Positions 59,310 through 64,000 of a stretch of DNA of 64,000 nt are shown here, piece by piece. Source of the DNA: Isoetes taiwanensis (taxonomy: Eukaryota > Streptophyta > Lycopodiopsida > Isoetales > Isoetaceae); assembly GCA_021234155.1 (NCBI GenBank), contig JAJEKV010000034.1, positions 808,001 through 872,000 on the forward strand. Reading direction: 5' to 3'. Below the pieces are notes generated by a model. That model saw nothing but the letters and a program-made list of their open reading frames with translations, had not been told where the DNA came from and searched no databases. The position numbers and the translations under genes are program-made. How positions within the stretch are numbered: position 1 is the first letter of the stretch; each line of letters opens with the position of its first letter.

Positions 59310-60350
59310 ACCCCAGTTTTTGGTCCACAGTTGTTTTTTAGTTGTACCTAAGTGTTGTTTTATGCCAAAAACAACACCAAAATGGCCCCAAAAGTCCACG
59401 TGGCCTGTTTATCCGGATTTGCACAAAGAGACAGTGGTTTTTTGGCAGAAATTTCCCCACGGTGGTTTTTTTGCAGAAAAAAACCACGCGTAGAAAAAAT
59501 TGATATAGTTTTTGTGATTTTTTGTCAACGTATATTTTTTTCCTTCTTGACTGTTGTTTTTGAAGTAGGCACGCGTTGTTTGTCTTGTAAATAGCATATG
59601 TAGGTTCGAATATTAGTACATGTGGAAAACTGAAAAAGACAGTTGTTTTTCTCTTTTCCATTTGTGTGTTTTTTTTTCTCTATTTGTAGTTTTTTTAAGT
59701 TGACATTGTTTTTCCAAAAAAATATACATAATTTTCAAGAAATCCACATGTTTTCTATAAAAAACAATTTGTTTTCAAATGTTGTTTTACTCAATGTGAC
59801 ATGTAGAAATTAGAAAGTAGACGCATCATTCTTGTTGTTTTCAAATGTTGTTTTTGGAAAAGAGGGAAAAAAAAAAAAAACCACGTGGTCTTTCATTTCT
59901 AGCGTTGTTTTCGGATCAAAATTTTAAAACCACATAATTAAAAAAAATGGACATGTAGATAAAGCAATGCTACACGCCAGAAAACAATGCTACAAGTAAA
60001 ACAATGCGTTGTTTACGCTGAGAAACAATGTCACAAGTAAAACAATACATTGTTTTTACTATCTAATAACCAATCAAACATTGACACGTGGCACACTCAA
60101 ATAAAAAAATAATATAAATCACAATTTAAAGCCAATATAATCATATTTTATTTTTTCAATATGAATTGTTTTTGGGAACCAAGTATTGTCTTTTGACTAT
60201 TATTTCTAAGTGCTTGATTCCACAAATATTCTTTATTTTATGCCACACATCTAAGGTTGGCAAATTTTTATAAAACTAAAACTATAGAAAACAAACAATT
60301 AAGATTACTTTCATATTTACAATACAAGAACTTCATATATTTAATATTTA
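59310..60350. other. AT-rich region filled with short GTTGTTTT / AAAACAA motifs
   Basis: Many short 'gttgtttt' and 'aaaacaatg' motifs lie in both orientations; 'aagtaaaacaat' is repeated exactly near 59992 and 60034. This resembles transposon subterminal sequence, but I found no terminal inverted repeats. No gene is present. Confidence 0.45.
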
Positions 60351-60354
60351 ACAA

Positions 60355-60872
60355 TTGAAACCAGAGATTACATTTACATTCCATTTTACACTTCAGTACC
60401 GCAGATCAGCTTCTGCTGTGTTAAAAGCCAAGTTCAGTAAAGATCCTGGCCTCAGTAAAGAAACCAACATTAAATCAATATCGGACTCTAGCACAGAGCC
60501 AACAAAAAAGCATCTTGTAACAAAGAAGAAAAGGACGGAAGAAGGCCTCTGCTCCAACAATCAGCCGATCAAACAAAGGAGGAAAAGACTTGTGGCAGAA
60601 ACTTTCTGGCAAGACTCAACAAGAATGGCAGGAGTTTAATGCAGGAGACGTGGGAAAGATTGTCAGTAGTGGATTATCAAGATCCAAAGGGCTGCTACAC
60701 TGCGAATTTTACAGAGCCATATAATGATCAGTCTGGCTGGAAAGACACAGTTACAGTTTGTCCAGACTATGTGACAAGATTCCTTACATCTTTTACTCCA
60801 CAGGATGAAAAGGCATTTCCCTTCAATGTCACCCAAGCTCCGGGCTATATGTTCGGCATTGCCATATCTTAG
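60355..60872 (+). other. Two adjoining unrecognised open frames
   Basis: The first (60355-60636) encodes a Lys/Ser/Thr-rich stretch with basic patches (TKKKRTEEG, KQRRKRL). The second (60639-60872) has aromatic-rich composition and ends PGYMFGIAIS before a stop. They may be the broken end of one gene. No family recognised. Confidence 0.3.
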
Positions 60873-60879
60873 ACCTTGA

Positions 60880-61960
60880 AGACAACGAGATGATGCATCC
60901 TCTCCTTGTTAAGCCGTCTATTCATTGACTTGAATTTTATAGCCGACATTTGTCTGTATACACATAAAGAAAATATTTAACCTGTTCTTTTAAAAAAAAA
61001 AAAGAGCAGAATAGAACAAAATAGTATGAACCTCTAGGCCAACGATGGTGGCTTTGCCAGCAGCATGTATGAAGGAAAAAAAACTCTCCATTGTACCTTT
61101 GCTACCAGTCCCACAAACCAGCATGGGAAACACACCAAGCCTCTGCACAAAACAAGAAGAATAAAGTAAAAGCAAAGAAACAAAGGCAATAAAAATGAAT
61201 GAGGTCTGCATTCTGCCAAGAACCTCTTACCGCTACCAGAAACTCCTAGCCGATGGTTTTTCAAAAAGCCCCTTCTTCAGTGGATCTTTTTTCACGCCAT
61301 TCTTAGCACGCTTTGTTTTTCTTCAGATAGCCTCGACCGCTTCCCTTAGTTTAGCTCAAGTTTGCTATGCAATAACACCTTATTCTCGCAAAAGGAGAAG
61401 AATAGCATGTCTGTTTTTTAGCGTAAACAAACCGCCTCAAGGCTCTGGAGCTGCCCATTTCAAAACAAGAGGGCGATGCAAAGAAAACCAACTCCACAAA
61501 CAGAATCCGGGCCTGAATGCGCTCTTCAGACCCTCTGTTGGATTATTCCCCATCGGATTGCACAGCGGATTGCATAACCCCAGCCCATTCTTTAAGTAAG
61601 CAGGATGAAGCATAATGGCGATTTAAATCACATGGGCTTAAATTAGAAGAGCTGAAAAGATCCGAAAGGGCGAAGTCATCACAAAGAAGAGGCGCCCCCA
61701 TCATTGGAGGAGCCGAGCAAGATAAGCGGCCATTGCTACCTATCGCCATAGCCGGGCGCGGAAACAAAACACAACCGGCGCTAAGCAAGCACAAAACCGC
61801 CCCATTAAGCCCAACCAATAGGATGAGAGGTGCTGATTGAAATCTAGGCCGTTTATCTCGGCACAACTCGGCCGTTGGATGGGATGCAGGTTTATCAAAA
61901 TGTGTTCTATTTTTTTATAATTTTCAAAGTGCCCCTCTATTTTTTGCATTTGTTAAAATG
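60880..61960. other. No firm gene
   Basis: A minus-strand stretch after an AG near 61144 reads RLGVFPMLVCGTGSKGTMES before stopping at 61034; the other frames here are unrecognised. The rest has no features. Confidence 0.3.
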
Positions 61961-62039
61961 CCTCTCTTATACCATCACGAGCTGCTATTTTCTTCGTTCC
62001 CATGCGATATGAAGGGATTTCCAATTTATTATTCCAAAT

Positions 62040-62145
62040 CGATAATTGGGCGCCAAGCTTGTCACAGGCATGATGTTATGCACCGGAATTTGAAGCCTGA
62101 GAATTTTCTCTTGGCCAGCAGGAAAGAAGAGTCTATATTTTTTTA
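62040..62145 (+). pseudogene. Calcium-dependent protein kinase (CDPK) catalytic-loop fragment
   Basis: The frame reads ACHRHDVMHRNLKPENFLLAS, matching the CDPK subdomain VIb block (CHSLGVMHRDLKPENFL). The catalytic Asp of HRD is Asn here. No other kinase subdomain is present and a stop follows at about 62145. It is a short dead fragment. Confidence 0.65.
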
Positions 62146-62456
62146 GCCTGGGGACACCTAGGCAACCAACCACGGCCCCAGTTTCAGGCGCACAGCTCCA
62201 AAACATGTATGAAGGATCCGCAAATGCTTGATCCAGGGCCGATTTAGTTTGGTATGCAGGGCCAGAGTTTAAACATGCCCGCTTTCTGGTGTTTGGTGCT
62301 TCCTGGACCGCTTTCAGGCTCCTTTTCATATTTGTCTATATGATTTGAGATCAAACATGTATATTCTTTGAAGATTGCAATATATTGATTTTGAACTTTT
62401 AAATATTTGCAATACACTTAGTCTCTGCTAGAAATAATTGCAAAGATTTCTAGCTA

Positions 62457-62618
62457 TTAATAAATATACATTTTGTTGGTACATTGTGTCCTTGCCACTT
62501 ATAAAAACTATCCCCTTGGAGTTACCACAGCACCATGTAAATAATTATATATTTTGTAAGTACGTTGTGTCCTTGCCACTTTTAAAAACTATCCTATTGA
62601 AGTCGACATGGCACCGAT
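62457..62618. repeat. Tandem duplication of about 80 bp
   Basis: Two copies share 'tgtgtccttgccactt', 'aaaaactatcc' and 'cagcacc/ggcacc', with about 80% similarity. Confidence 0.85.
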
Positions 62619-62619
62619 A

Positions 62620-64000
62620 ACTAGACATTCTCTTTGTAGGCCGATGTTTTATTTGCGTACTGCGAAATGATCCACTATAGGTTTATATGTGCAGCTTGAA
62701 TCGTCGCAATAAACTAAAATGAGTGAGATACAAGCATCCGAAGATGGATTCTACTTGGTAAATCTGCTATTAACCATTAAAATAACTAAGTCGATTATTT
62801 CTTAGAGCAACATGAAAAGAAAAAAAGAATTGGCCCGAGCTTAAGGTAAAACACATTCATTTGATAAGGCATAGCTAATAGAGTTATAATAAGAAATTGC
62901 TACTCATTGGCCAAATGCCAATCCTATACTCTCCGCCGGATGGTAATTACGTACTATGCTATATGCAGGAAGTTGTACTATGAGGCTTATGTGCACTTGA
63001 AAATTGGAAGTTACTAAATGCACTGGTGAACCATGCACAGGTTTATCACAGAGGAAGAATTGTGAAGCTTTGGTACAAACCAACCCTTTGGATTAAGTTA
63101 CCTCTTTGAGTACTGCTCATAAGCTACTGTCAAGAGCTAGAGAGGCGGAGCTTTATTTGTCATGCCCACACAATATATTACAGTATATAAGGAAGGATTT
63201 TCTTTCACATGGTGCAAAATGATGTCACTGTTGATCTTGTGATATTGATCTGCATTGCATTTGTTACTCAAATAATTGGTATGACATTCCTTCCTTATTA
63301 TTCTTGACATTACTAAAAACTAAGAAGGATAGACAAACTGTTTTTCTTTGGAATTCTTTTAACACAAGGACCTTTATAAAGGTGACTATGGATGTTTTGC
63401 TCTTAATTCACTTTGAGGTTACCACATTGTTGAACATTGAATTATTAGTTTTCATCGACGCGCATCAAGGTCTTTTCAGGGGTCAAACCCGACCGCTTTT
63501 AAAGGGGTGCTCCTTGACCAAACAACATGGGTTAAGATGATTTAGGCACACTGGTACTCAACATAATCTACGACATGGCATAACTTAAACACAACACCAG
63601 CATTCAAAGATGAGACGAGCCTGAGGAATCGAACCCCGGTTCTAATCCACTGCTCAGGACTCACCTACTCATGTTATGATTCTTCACATTTATCGAAGCT
63701 TAAATACCGAGGCTCTCTGCAAGCAAGAACCCACATGATTTCGGTCAATTTTTGCTGATGGCTTCGCTAATTTGGTCAAGTCAGACCTTGTATTAATGTC
63801 AATTCATCAATATGACCATGTTAGGGCATTGATTTGGCTCCGGAAAAAAGGAAACCTACAATTTATGATGTTTATTTCCCTAATAATGCAAGCTCGCCAT
63901 CTCTCGCTCGGACCCATCTAATATATCCGCAAAGCTGATTCTAGAATCTAACGCCTTGCTTGAGTGATTAATTTGCAACCGTCGCGGCTTTTGATGCACC
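62620..64000. other. Non-coding AT-rich
   Basis: No gene recognised. A 'gaatcgaaccccggttc' string near 63628 resembles the complement of a tRNA T-arm but lacks the rest of a tRNA. Confidence 0.4.

Noticed and set aside
63605-63680. Complement of a tRNA T-arm ('gaatcgaaccccggttc')
   Set aside because: Stem pairing is poor and no cloverleaf can be built.

Overview
The window is plant nuclear DNA. The evidence is spliced genes with GT-AG introns and homologues of plant-only families: MRF/ECIP1-type MA3 proteins, KIN-12 kinesin, GT37 fucosyltransferase, SKP2A F-box/LRR, PLS-class PPR and CDPK. The AT-rich composition, the scarcity of genes, and a transposase type I associate with mosses, lycophytes and ferns suggest a large seed-free plant genome, perhaps a fern. 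The species cannot be fixed from the sequence alone.

Only three genes look intact: two tandem single-domain PI-PLC-X-like phosphodiesterase genes (11008-11970 and 12517-13467, + strand) and a three-exon MA3-domain translation regulator (42196-45142, - strand). Almost everything else is mobile DNA, gene fragments and decayed genes.

Layout. 1-3070: microsatellite, diverged tandem repeats, and a cluster of CACATGTG-type motifs. 3077-10640: a candidate two-gene DNA transposon relic, with a DDE-like transposase (+) converging on a second gene (-) that ends in an FCP1-like phosphatase domain. 11-13.5 kb: the PLC pair. 15376-21313: a CACTA-like non-autonomous element with CACAAGGC termini and a TATAT/TAT target duplication. 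It carries pieces of a kinesin-12 gene and a GT37 fucosyltransferase gene. 24.3-26.6 kb: a SKP2A-like F-box/LRR pseudogene fused to a PPR fragment. 30-33.4 kb: a hAT transposase relic containing an antisense fragment of a plant DUF936/DUF6857-like gene. 34.5-35.07 kb: copia reverse-transcriptase debris. 35.07-41.3 kb: a full-length but dead LINE (ORF1 and ORF2, - strand) with a 550-bp foldback element in its RT domain. 42.2-45.1 kb: the MA3 gene. 47.2-49.05 kb: LINE and LRR fragments. 50.5-59.3 kb: a decayed gene with a ParB-like part followed by a circularly permuted DNA-methyltransferase-like part. One of its exons is split by a second CACTA-like element (53030-59143), which itself contains a PIF/Harbinger-like element (53735-54843). 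60-64 kb: AT-rich debris with one kinase fragment.

The most unusual objects are (1) the transposase plus FCP-phosphatase pair, (2) the ParB-methyltransferase-like gene whose reading frame is restored when the insertion is removed in silico, and (3) the pair of CACTA-like elements sharing CACAAGGC termini, one of them carrying host exons. All family calls come from reading motifs, not from database searches.
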